A DNA stretch of 12,865 nucleotides from Euperipatoides rowelli (lineage: Eukaryota; Onychophora; Udeonychophora; Euonychophora; Peripatopsidae): assembly GCA_003024985.2 (NCBI GenBank), contig PXIH01S0009326.1; one strand, 5' to 3'. Both the position numbers and the translations under genes were made by a program. Under the pieces are notes generated by a model. That model did not search any database. It saw only the letters and a program-made list of their open reading frames with translations, and was not told the origin of the DNA. This document shows positions 1-7,239 of this stretch, one piece after another (positions within the stretch are counted from its first letter, which is position 1; the number at the start of each line of letters is the position of its first letter).

Positions 1-1831
1 TGTTAAAAATAGATATAAAAGTGACTAGAAAGATTCTTAATAGCGTGCAAAGGCCATGATCTATCTTGTACCTATATCATAAACATTTATGGCCCATGAT
101 CTCCTGCTATCATGAATTTGGTTACCGAAAATAGATCTGTGCTTATTTTCTAAAATCAGATCATTTCCTTTCATTCAATTACCCTTTTTATGGTTCTAAT
201 ATACACAAATAATCAAAAATAAATTTCTGAATTGATGATGGAATGGTAGAGCATGTTAATGTTGAGCGCTATTATAAACTTAATATCATTTTCCGTTCAA
301 ATGAAACTAATCCTAAGAATTTGAAGATGCAATATATGTTTGAGGAAATATTAGAGAAAGCATGCTCAAATATATCTTAAGATACATTATGGGAACATCA
401 AGCCACGTTTTTATCTTGTAGAATGTATAAAATATTATATAAAGATATTTATATAAACTATTTCAAGCTTAATCCAATTACAATAAACTTTAAAAGTTAT
501 TTTTAATATTTTTTATTAAGAGTAAAAGCATAACATTCTTTCTAGATTAACTTTTTTGAAATGGATACAAAAAACATAAATAAAATTTGGAACATTTCTA
601 TTTACATTCAATACTAATTTGTACAATCTTATATCCGTTCAAAAAAATCAAGCTTCTGTAACTTTATTTCCTCTAACAACACTATTGAAACATTCAATGC
701 TAGAAACTCATAGTAAAATCTAGAAGTGGAGAGCTTTGGATAATAGCAATATTTCCTTTGACTATTAAAAATTGGCTTGTCAAAAAAAGATGACATAATA
801 TTTTTCTAACAACGAAAACCCCATTGAATAACAAAATATCTGATACACTACAGCATAGTGAATCTTAGGTTCTGTAACTCAACAAAATGCACATTAACCA
901 AAATTATTAAAAAAAAAAGACAAATGTCTACAATGTTTCAATGATTTAAAACATGAAAAGCATACTAAGGAAAAGTTCCAATTAATTCCAAGAAGAGATA
1001 TGTTATAAGTAAACTGATCCTTTATATACCAGCACAATACCAAGATTTCTGCAATAGCATTTTAGAATGACATGTTGATAATGCAGAGGAGTAATAGAGG
1101 AATGCTTCTAGATTGGAATATTAGGTCTTATTTTCCAAATAAAATATGGATCCATATAATTATTTTATTCACAAGGAATAAAATGTTTATTCTTATATTT
1201 CGTTGACTGATGGTTGTTGCCATGTCTATGTTGTGTCAAAGTTATTTGCATTGTTAAGATACAAGTTTAATGATAAGTATAATATTCTTTTAGTTTTAGT
1301 ATTTTTGTTGTAGGCTACATTTTCTTACATTATTTTGATGGTGATTAATTATTGATAAAATCCCTTATTCTAATTTCTTTACAATAATAAAAGCTTGATT
1401 TTAAAGTATAACAGTTTTCTGAATGTTTTTCACAAAAAAACAAAACAAAAACAATTTAAACTTGATTATTCAGATCATGATATTCAATTCGAAAAGGGCA
1501 CAAGTCTGACATTTTAAAAACTATCTCAGGCCCAAATTATTATGCAGACAGCTTTGTTTAATAAATATGTTATATCATTTAGTGGAATTTATCTGCAGAA
1601 GCAAATAAATTAAATGCAAACATTGCATAAAATTAAAGAAACAGTTTTTATCTCTCCTGTAAAATTTACTTTTGTTGACTCAAACACTTTTCCAAATGAC
1701 CTATTGAATTTTTTTTTAATTCTAAATTTCATTCTAAATTTGATTACTTTTTTTTATCTTTTTGCTAGTTAAAGAATAATCCCCATCCATAAAAGTTAAT
1801 ACTAGATCCTATATGTAGTATAAAATGGCAT
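1..1831. other. A+T-rich DNA without recognisable genes
   Basis: I see no open reading frame of useful length, no RNA gene and no transposon protein fragment on either strand. The stretch is A+T-rich with short homopolymer runs, for example the A/C-rich run near 1430-1455. It could be intron or intergenic DNA, and the sequence does not decide between them. Confidence 0.6.
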
Positions 1832-1891
1832 CATTCTATTTCATATCATTGAAAGCTATTTAAATAGCTTTCAATGATATGAAATAGAATG
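1832..1891. repeat. Perfect 60-bp palindrome, no spacer
   Basis: The left arm 1832-1861 (starting CATTCTATTTCATATC) is the exact reverse complement of the right arm 1862-1891 (ending GATATGAAATAGAATG). The centre is CTATTT/AAATAG, with no loop bases. Symmetry stops abruptly at both ends: a T before the left arm faces a T after the right arm. Such a sequence can extrude a cruciform or form a 30-bp hairpin when single-stranded. It may be a fold-back duplication, a remnant of a foldback/MITE element, or a read or assembly fold-back error. Confidence 0.95.
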
Positions 1892-1908
1892 TCGGACTTC
1901 TGCCCTTT

Positions 1909-1939
1909 TCTTAATCTACATTTATATCTTAATCTACAT
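1909..1939. repeat. Short direct duplication, period 18
   Basis: The 13-mer TCTTAATCTACAT occurs at 1909-1921 and again at 1927-1939, giving a spacing of 18 bp. It lies just to the right of the palindrome. This looks like a small local duplication with no other recognisable function. Confidence 0.8.
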
Positions 1940-2031
1940 GGATTGAATTGAAAATGTACAAAGGTCAATAAGAATCAAGAATTAATTTTAATGCTTCAGT
2001 TTGATTTTTTTATCTTACATATTTTGGGGGG

Positions 2032-2039
2032 TATAAAAG
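2032..2039 (+). promoter_or_regulatory. TATA-box-like motif
   Basis: TATAAAAG follows a run of six G (GGGGGGTATAAAAGCC) 10 bp before the tandem array starts. It matches a strong eukaryotic TATA box, but in A+T-rich DNA such matches arise by chance. No transcript or initiator evidence is visible. Confidence 0.2.
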
Positions 2040-2049
2040 CCTTTGAATT

Positions 2050-2782
2050 GCAGAAGTGACATTATGGTATGCATAGAACAATAAATAAAAAACTTAAGGC
2101 ATTTTTTCCTGTTTTATATTCATTCAGGTCTTTCCCAAGATGATTATTCGGGAGTAACATCATAATATTGTTAAAATTCAGTAAATCCAAGATGACTGAG
2201 CAGAAGTGACATTATAGCATGCATAGAACAATACATAAAAAACTTAGACAGTTCACAGGTACAATTTATTTATTATAGGCTACTGTATATTAGCACTACA
2301 TGAAAAGTTAGACATTTTTCCTGTTTAGCACCATCCGGGTTTTTAGTAAGATGATTGAGCAGAAGTGACATTATGACAAGCATAGAATAATACATGAAAA
2401 ACTTAGACATTTTATTTCCTGTTTTATGTTCATCCTGGTCTTTTCCAAGATGGCTATTCAGGACTAACATCATCATATATTAAAATTTAGAAAATCCAAG
2501 CTAGAATATTATGATATATGAGAAGATCGATAGTTCCTACAACCAACTGAGGGTCTTTTCAAGATTGTTGATCGAAGCAACATTATGGTATGCAAAGAAC
2601 AATGCATGAAAAACTTAGACAGTTCCCCCTGTTTTATGTTCATCCTGGTCTTTTCCAAGATGACTGATCAGGAGTGATATCATCATATGTTAAAATTCAC
2701 TAAATCCAAGATAACTGAGTGGAAGTGACTTCACTTGTGTATAACAAAGTGTGAAAAACTTACACATTTTCATGATTTTTGA
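2050..2782. repeat. Tandem array of ~150-bp units (about 4.5 copies)
   Basis: Unit starts are marked by GCAGAAGTGACATTAT or a close relative at about 2050, 2200, 2359, 2573 and 2719, so spacings are 150, 159, 214 and 146 bp. Each unit then carries a block like GCATAGAACAATACAT, an AAAAACTTAGACA block, CCTGTTTTATGTTCATCC, TCTTTTCCAAGATGACTGA, and an ATGTTAAAATTCA block leading to AATCCAAGATGACTGA. The third unit is longer because of about 65 extra bases near 2500-2565. The last unit is partial and decays by about 2782. The copies differ by many substitutions, so the array is old. Within each unit the CCAAGATGACTGA segment occurs twice, so the unit is itself an internal duplication. I recognise no coding content. 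The minus-strand reading frame across 2273-2476 is an accident of the repeat. Confidence 0.9.
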
Positions 2783-3081
2783 GAAAAACCCACCCCACTC
2801 GGATGTAAACTGAGGCTAAGCCTTGAAAGATACTTAATAATTAAGTGTGTAAACATAAATCTTTTAAAGTTGCTAAATATTTTAAGTATAAACTTTATTC
2901 AAAGATAAAACACATAACAAATTAATATAAAATCTTTATTATTCAAGTTGTATAATAATAATATTATATGCATTAAATAATTAACAACTACATTTTTCTT
3001 GTACTGTATTTGATAACTCTAGTAAGAAAAAAAAATTCCCAACTACAATTTACTATACTACAATATGTGGTTTTTATTTTA
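2783..3081. other. A+T-rich DNA without recognisable features
   Basis: Between the tandem array and the first LINE I see only A+T-rich sequence, with no gene, structured repeat or protein remnant. Confidence 0.6.
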
Positions 3082-3770
3082 ACTATATTATTATTATTAT
3101 TAGTTATTTTATTCAGGATTTAGGACTTATTACATAAATATCATCATACAAAAAAATCAATAAATAAGAATAAGAATATATTTACAACACAAATTTTAAA
3201 TACTGAGATCAATTGAGATCTAAGCATGTGTTCAGTAATTGAATTGCAACTACTACCAAAGATTTTCTAAACCTGGAAGTGCGACTGAAAGGGAGAATGT
3301 AATTTCTAGATTTTCTAGTAGATCTTCCCGAAACTGTACCTTGTTTAGGTGGGAGGAGTTGAGGAAATGCTTTGAAAAAGTTAACAGAAAAATCAATAGA
3401 AAGTTTATTTCTTCTAACAGCTAAAGNTTCAAGATTTAATGTTAAGAGGTCAGTTTCATAATTAGTGTGATTGAAACCTTTTATGATCTTTACGCTCTTC
3501 TTTGTACTGATTCGAAAGACTGAACCTGTTTTTTAGTTAAGGCAGGGNTCCAAATTGGAGCAAATACTCCAATATGGAACGGATGAAAGAAATGTAAGAC
3601 ATTGTCATTATTTTCTCATTAGCNCCTAATCGCTTCAATTTGTATAAAACAAACATTGATTTNTTTGCTTTTTTAATCATGTTATTGATCTGTAATTTCC
3701 ATTTTAGACCCTCCTGAATGCAAACGCCCAAAATATTAATGTGATCGACAATATATAAATGAAATAAAAA
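3082..3770 (-). mobile_element. 5'-truncated non-LTR retrotransposon (LINE) fragment
   Basis: This is the 3' end of a LINE of the CR1/Jockey/L2 type, on the minus strand. Its tail is the (TTA)n run at about 3085-3103, read as (TAA)n on the element strand. This fits target-primed reverse transcription ending in a simple repeat tail. Between tail and stop codon lies a short A+T-rich 3' UTR (about 3104-3208). Only the C-terminal part of the reverse-transcriptase protein is present, and recognisable coding ends near 3770, as expected for 5' truncation. Four of the five undetermined bases in the window lie here (3427, 3548, 3624, 3663). The superfamily is assigned from protein motifs. I cannot name the family. 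Confidence 0.85.
3209..3770 (-). pseudogene. LINE ORF2 C-terminal remnant (RT downstream region)
   Basis: Read on the minus strand, three frame segments join into one protein pattern. Segment one (about 3770-3550) contains HINILGVCIQEGLKWKLQI, then IKKA and LYKLKRL, then SYISFIRSILEYLLQF. The LGV..., LKW and FIRSILEY motifs are typical of the region after the RT catalytic core in CR1/Jockey-like LINEs. Segment two (about 3550-3497) reads PALTKKQVQSFESVQRRA, the usual link (P.L...Q...FE.VQRRA). Segment three (about 3490-3209) is open for about 93 codons: IIKGFNHTNYETDLL, then LAVRRNKLSIDF, LLPPKQGT and FRKSLVVVAIQLLN, ending in TGA at 3211-3209. Two frameshifts, near 3550 and 3494, and the missing RT core make it non-functional. 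Plus-strand frames over the same bases are shadows. Confidence 0.88.
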
Positions 3771-3879
3771 ATATGAAACAATACTTTTAGTTTAAGAATT
3801 TATTAATTATATAATTTTCAACTAAATATAAATTTCATTATTGGGAAAGTTTTATATATAATTATTTCATTCAATCTCC

Positions 3880-3904
3880 ATATTATTGCAATTTGCAATA
3901 ATAT
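3880..3904. repeat. 12-bp perfect inverted repeat, 1-nt loop
   Basis: ATATTATTGCAA (3880-3891), a single T, then TTGCAATAATAT (3893-3904). The arms are exact reverse complements. It is a near-spacerless palindrome in A+T-rich DNA of unknown function, possibly the end of a small fold-back element. Confidence 0.85.
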
Positions 3905-4027
3905 AATTAATTCCTGTAATAATGGATTATGAGTGTTGAGGAAAAACCACCATTGACCAAATGAGGGGAACCATTTCATTGGATTTAGTAAGATTGGTTA
4001 AGTGTCGGCCAAAATTTTTGGTGTAAA

Positions 4028-4062
4028 TTTCCTGTTTTACCTACATCCAGGGTCTTTTCAAG
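4028..4062 (+). repeat. Dispersed fragment of the tandem-array unit
   Basis: TTTCCTGTTTTACCTACATC followed by CAGGGTCTTTTCAAG resembles the array segment at 2415-2449 at most positions. The 13-mer GGGTCTTTTCAAG is identical to 2551-2563 inside the enlarged third unit. It suggests that the array unit also exists as dispersed copies. Confidence 0.45.
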
Positions 4063-4401
4063 GAATTTTTTTCTACTACGGTTATCAAATACATTACAAG
4101 AAAAATATACTTGTGAATTTTTTTTTTTTAGAAATATCTTTTAAAAGTAAAATAATTTTTGTACTTCCACATAATGGTATACAGTAAAGCCATATTTTTT
4201 TTCTTTTTACTTTTTATTTGGACAATCCAGTTTACAAAAACAGATGTATACCTCCATGGTCATGCTGGAAAGAATAGTATGGGTTCCTAGCTTATTATAG
4301 ACATACAAAATGACCACCATGATCCACCCACAGAGTTATAGACTTAATAAAACTTAGATAGTGTGCTCCTCCTTGTTTCTACCTACTTGATTAATTTGGA
4401 G

Positions 4402-4426
4402 TATATATTTGCCATTCAAATATATA
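4402..4426. repeat. 10-bp inverted repeat, 5-nt loop
   Basis: TATATATTTG (4402-4411), loop CCATT, then CAAATATATA (4417-4426), exact reverse complements. The arms are low-complexity A+T, so chance formation is plausible. Confidence 0.7.
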
Positions 4427-4530
4427 TTACAAATTAATAACGATACATTTGCATGAATAAAACAAACCTTTTTTTTTTAAAAAAAATAAAGCATTTATCT
4501 GATCCCAAAAATATTTCATGACTAAGGAAA

Positions 4531-4745
4531 TGACGTCACACTCAGACTGGAAGCGATGACTTGTGTCAAGTGTCATGCACATTGGGTTACTTAGCACCTG
4601 GTTGTAGTTACCTGTTGTAGCATTATAAGACTTAGAAAAGCTTAAGTATATAATTAATAAAGTCTATCTTCTATATCTATTACCTGTGTTGTAATTTTAG
4701 TAGGTGTTTAGTCAATGTTCCAGTGTGATTTTTGATAACACTACA
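4531..4745 (+). repeat. Probable 5' LTR (left boundary uncertain)
   Basis: The segment directly precedes a primer binding site and ends CACTACA. Inside it are the palindromic CRE-like octamer TGACGTCA (4531-4538), a TATAAGA motif (4624-4630) and AATAAA (4656-4661), in the order expected for an LTR promoter and polyadenylation signal. It is less A+T-rich than its flanks. No second copy exists in the window, so the start is unproven. A TGTAGT at 4603 would match the ACTACA end as a terminal inverted repeat, but it would give an LTR of only 143 bp. Confidence 0.45.
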
Positions 4746-4760
4746 TGGTGTCAGGAGTGG
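4746..4760 (+). promoter_or_regulatory. Primer binding site, tRNA-Leu type
   Basis: TGGTGTCAGGAGTGG immediately follows the LTR-like end CACTACA. It is complementary to the 3' end of a tRNA-Leu acceptor stem plus CCA (...CCACTCCTGACACCA), recalled from animal tRNA-Leu genes. Reverse transcription of the element would start here. Complementarity fades after 15 bases. Confidence 0.7.
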
Positions 4761-4899
4761 ATGGAATTAAACATTGCACCCTTACTGCACTCAGAAGAAA
4801 TTAAAAATGGTGTTTGCTGGACTTTAAAACTGTGTGTTATCATTCTCAAGAAATGTAGGAAAAAGCTGGCAAATTTTAAAAAAGGAATATGATATCTAC

Positions 4900-5270
4900 A
4901 TGGATGCTACAGATAGCATATCGGCTATGGAGGCTAGACAAAGAGCCATATTTCTCATCTGATAGGAAAAAATGGTCATGAAATCGCAGAAAATTTTATA
5001 TATCCTGACACATCAGAAGTAACAATTGATATACTATGAGGTTTAATCACAAGCTATTGCAATCGAATGAAGAATACTTGAACAAGAGATACAAACTATG
5101 GGCCTCTCACAAGAAAATAGGTGAAACAGTTGACCAATTTGCGACTCGACTTTTGCATCTAGCTAAAGATGAAGGCTTTGATGACCAGCTATCAAATATG
5201 CTGAGGGCAAAATTGTCTTTGATATTCATTATGAGCTGTTATGTGAACAAATTCTTGAAAGGATGATGTT
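4900..5270 (+). pseudogene. Gypsy Gag (capsid region) remnant
   Basis: Three frames join into a Gypsy Gag pattern. First, from the ATG at 4900: MDATDSISAMEARQRAIFL. Second (from about 4956): HLIGKNGHEIAENFIYPD to a TGA at 5037-5039. Third (from 5036): LNKRYKLWASHKKIGETVDQ, then FATRLLHLAKDEGF. A further shift near 5215 continues as IVFDIHYELLCEQILERM before a TAG near 5267. The order A-RAIFLHLIG, ERY-like, GETVDQF.TRL..LA...GF, K-IVFDI is the usual capsid layout of Mag-like Gypsy elements. No CCHC zinc knuckle is visible downstream. Gag would build the virus-like particle, but with at least three frame breaks this copy cannot. Confidence 0.85.
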
Positions 5271-5559
5271 CATTTAGAACAAATATTAATTTAGTGTTGA
5301 ATCAAAACGCAACATGTCCAAGAACCAAAATTGAGTTAAGGGTGCACAAAGATCTAGGGTATGAGATATTTCATGGTTATTGATTAAACACAAGGTTTTG
5401 GAACATAAAACTGAATCACTTGAGTTCCATGCTTTGGATAGGTACAGGTTTTACCTCCTTCCAGTGACCTATCTGTATCAATGGAGAATTTCTTACATTT
5501 AAGGCATGGGGGGAGGGGGAGGTCTACTTATGACTAAATTATTGGAGGCAGAACTCATC
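5271..5559 (+). other. Degraded Gypsy interval (protease/RT lost)
   Basis: Protease and most of RT should lie here, but I recognise almost nothing. A short reading ELRVHKDLGYE at about 5334-5366 may be the trace of the RT K-L-R-V-C-x-D-P-x-D-L motif, but it is weak. A G-rich run at 5508-5522 stands out from the A+T-rich background. The likely cause is internal deletion plus heavy decay. Confidence 0.5.
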
Positions 5560-6196
5560 TAGAATGCATAGAAAATCATAAAACAGTATTGGACAAGGCC
5601 AGAGGCACAAACACAACGATTAACTTGAACAAACTACAATTTTACATGCCCAATGTTAGATAACATGGTGACATGATGTCTTAAGGAGGTCTAGAAATTG
5701 ACCCAAACAAACTTTTGGCATTAAAAAGCTGAAATGTACCAAAGGACAAACAAAGGCTAAAGTCCATACTTGTATATCTAAACTAAATGATGCCATTTAT
5801 GCTCAGTCTCAATGAAATGACAGCTCCTCTCAAAATGTGAACAAGCAGAATGTTGATTTCATATGGGACAGTACACACGAGGAGTGTTTAAACACTATTT
5901 AAAATACCTTAATGGAACATCATAAACTCAGGCATTTTGACCCTTCCAAACAAATAGTGTTACATGTAGATGTGTTCAGGCATGGTTTAGGGAGGGGAGG
6001 AGGGGTTGCTTGATGCAGGCAGGTGAGCTCATTGTTTATATATCTAGAGCATTACTGGACCATGAAACACATTAATCACATATCACAAAAGAATTCATGG
6101 CTATCACAAATGCCTGTCAGAAATTTGGCTATTACATCTACGGTTATTATTTGCTAATTTAAATGGACTACAAACCATTGGTATCAGTGGTGGATA
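5560..6196 (+). pseudogene. Gypsy RT thumb and RNase H remnant
   Basis: Fragments appear in shifting frames: TINLNKLQFYM and GLEIDPNKL (end of RT), LSLNEMTAPLK, then DFIWDSTHEECLNT and LRHFDPSKQIVLHVDVFRHG leading into LG. Next come GELIVYISRALLDHE, KEFMAITNACQKFGYYIYG and MDYKPLVSVVDKP. The FDP-K-IVL-VDV-GLG, YISRAL, KEFMAI-ACQKF and DYKPLVS series is the RNase H domain as found directly after RT in Ty3/Gypsy. RNase H would remove the RNA strand of the RNA:DNA hybrid. Several in-frame stops (for example after GVA and before MDYKP) and the LINE insertion right after VVDKP inactivate it. Confidence 0.82.
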
Positions 6197-6204
6197 AGCC
6201 ATTT

Positions 6205-7013
6205 ATTTCTTTATTTATTTATTGACATGATTAAGTCTAAAGACTTTTACATGGAAAGGCACTAGAAAATATATAAAACAAACAAAAATACAAATTAATA
6301 ATCATTAATAAATCATCAAAATTACTCAAATAATTATCAAGAAAAGTTTTAAAACAATGAAATGAATTGAAGACAGCAGATTCACAATTCATATTATTCC
6401 ATATATTAGTAACTCTATATTCATAATCGTAAATGACATAAGACTACGTTTAGTACGTCTATAGTTAATTAAAATTTTAAATTCATGTCCTCTTCTATCA
6501 CTTCTAACATCAAGAGTGAATAGTTTTCATGAATTTTGGTTTATTAGATTCAAAACCTAAATGTCACAAACCATACACAGACTTAGAAAGTCTTCTAAAT
6601 TGTTTATCTTAATCTCATCCTTTTTATTAAGGTGGAACCAAGCCGGATTAGCATAATCATATAAAGGTTGGAGATGGTATCTATAAAACAGAATAAAAGA
6701 CTCAATGTAATATTGTTAATACAATTTTTTAAATATGCATCTTTTGAATATATTCTTTTAACTACATAATCAACATGGTATGAAAAATTCATTCTTTTAT
6801 CACACCATAATCCCAGAAATTTAAAAGGATCAGAATTACTTAATTAAAATTATAATTTTGATGAGGAAATTTGATAAAGTTAGTTTTATGTGCATTCAAA
6901 ATCAAATTGTTATCTTGGTACCAGGTACACATTCAATCAATATCAGTTTGAAGAATCAACTCATCATTATGAGACTCAAATGCTCTAACTAAACAAGATA
7001 TCTCTGAGCTTAC
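6205..7013 (-). mobile_element. Second LINE fragment, nested in the Gypsy element
   Basis: A minus-strand LINE 3' end is inserted in the Gypsy RNase H region. Its tail is the TTTATTTCTTTATTTATTTA run at about 6202-6222, read as (AAAT)n-like on the element strand. Gypsy coding (VVDKP) ends at about 6200 and resumes (QKYD, ELVYK) after about 7022. AGCCATTT (6197-6204) and AGCAATTT (7014-7021) match at 7 of 8 bases and may be the target-site duplication. The element is 5'-truncated inside the RT core. It is a different family from the LINE at 3082-3770: the tails and C-terminal motifs differ. Confidence 0.87.
6237..7011 (-). pseudogene. LINE ORF2 remnant (RT core end to C-terminus)
   Basis: On the minus strand the protein reads, in order: LVRAFESHNDELILQTDID, then a TGA in place of a residue, MCTWYQDNNLILNAHKTNFI, DPFKFLGLWCDKRMNFSYHV (near 6830-6770), DYVVKR and YLKNCINNITLSLLF. 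After a frameshift comes YDYANPAWFHLNKKDEI, with a TAG after MVCDI. Later it reads YRVTNIWNNMNCESAVFNSF and FKTFLDNYLSNF, ending in TAG at 6239-6237. Patterns such as LQ.DID....W...N.L.LN..K, FLGL..D....F..HV and RVTN.WN are standard for CR1/Jockey/L2-like reverse transcriptases. The YADD catalytic site would lie upstream and is missing. Stops and frameshifts make it a pseudogene. Confidence 0.85.
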
Positions 7014-7021
7014 AGCAATTT

Positions 7022-7235
7022 GGGCTCATTATTCAGAAATATGACAGAATTGGTATACAAAACAACAAAGGGGATACTCATCGCTGATTTGTTGTCCAGG
7101 AGCCATGGTGGGGTGGATCAAGAACAATTACCAATGACTGACAAATATGAAATTAAACATGCAGTGGCTACCAAACCACACCCAAAACTATTGCCACAAT
7201 GGGCATTCAAAATGACAGAGAAATTGAAGACATTG
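7022..7235 (+). pseudogene. Gypsy RNase H C-terminal end and linker
   Basis: After the LINE the Gypsy element resumes with IIQKYD in one frame, then, one base shifted, TELVYKTTKGILIADLLSRS. This equals the conserved end of Gypsy RNase H (LQKYD.EL.Y..GK...AD.LSR). The frame stays open from 7020 to a TGA at 7248-7250, through a poorly conserved linker (HGGVDQEQLPMTDKYEI). About a dozen residues normally found between DKP and QKYD are missing, so some bases were lost at or before the LINE insertion. Confidence 0.82.
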
Positions 7236-7239
7236 GATT

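Larger units (their letters stand above)
3771..4530. other. A+T-rich spacer with one array-related fragment
   Basis: No protein-coding remnant is recognisable. The stretch holds two hairpin repeats (3880-3904 and 4402-4426) and a fragment at about 4028-4062 resembling part of the 2050-2782 array. It also has T-rich and A-rich runs, including T-then-A runs near 4468-4490. The plus-strand frame at 4002-4187 is rich in F, K and I because of base composition and shows no domain. Confidence 0.55.

Noticed and set aside
1314-1344. Possible plus-strand micro-exon after TTTTTGTTGTAG
   Set aside because: The acceptor is plausible, but the segment would be only about 27 nt of hydrophobic low-complexity coding with a poor GTGATT donor.
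2273-2476. 67-codon minus-strand open frame
   Set aside because: It lies wholly inside the diverged tandem array and has no domain. It is a by-product of repeat sequence.
2050-2782. CRISPR array
   Set aside because: Units are diverged, about 150 bp, with no short identical repeats and unique spacers, and the setting is eukaryotic.
3239-3424. 61-codon plus-strand open frame
   Set aside because: It is antisense to the well-supported LINE C-terminal reading on the minus strand.
4002-4187. 61-codon plus-strand open frame rich in F, K and I
   Set aside because: Composition follows the T- and A-rich DNA, with no motif, and part of it overlaps an array-related repeat.
4603-4745. A precise 143-bp Gypsy LTR from TGTAGT to ACTACA
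   Set aside because: The terminal match is only 6 bp, and the TATA motif would be about 20 bp from the LTR start. Without a second LTR copy I keep the left edge uncertain.
4704-4892. 62-codon plus-strand open frame
   Set aside because: It spans the LTR end and primer binding site, so it cannot be an element gene. No Gag similarity appears until after 4890.
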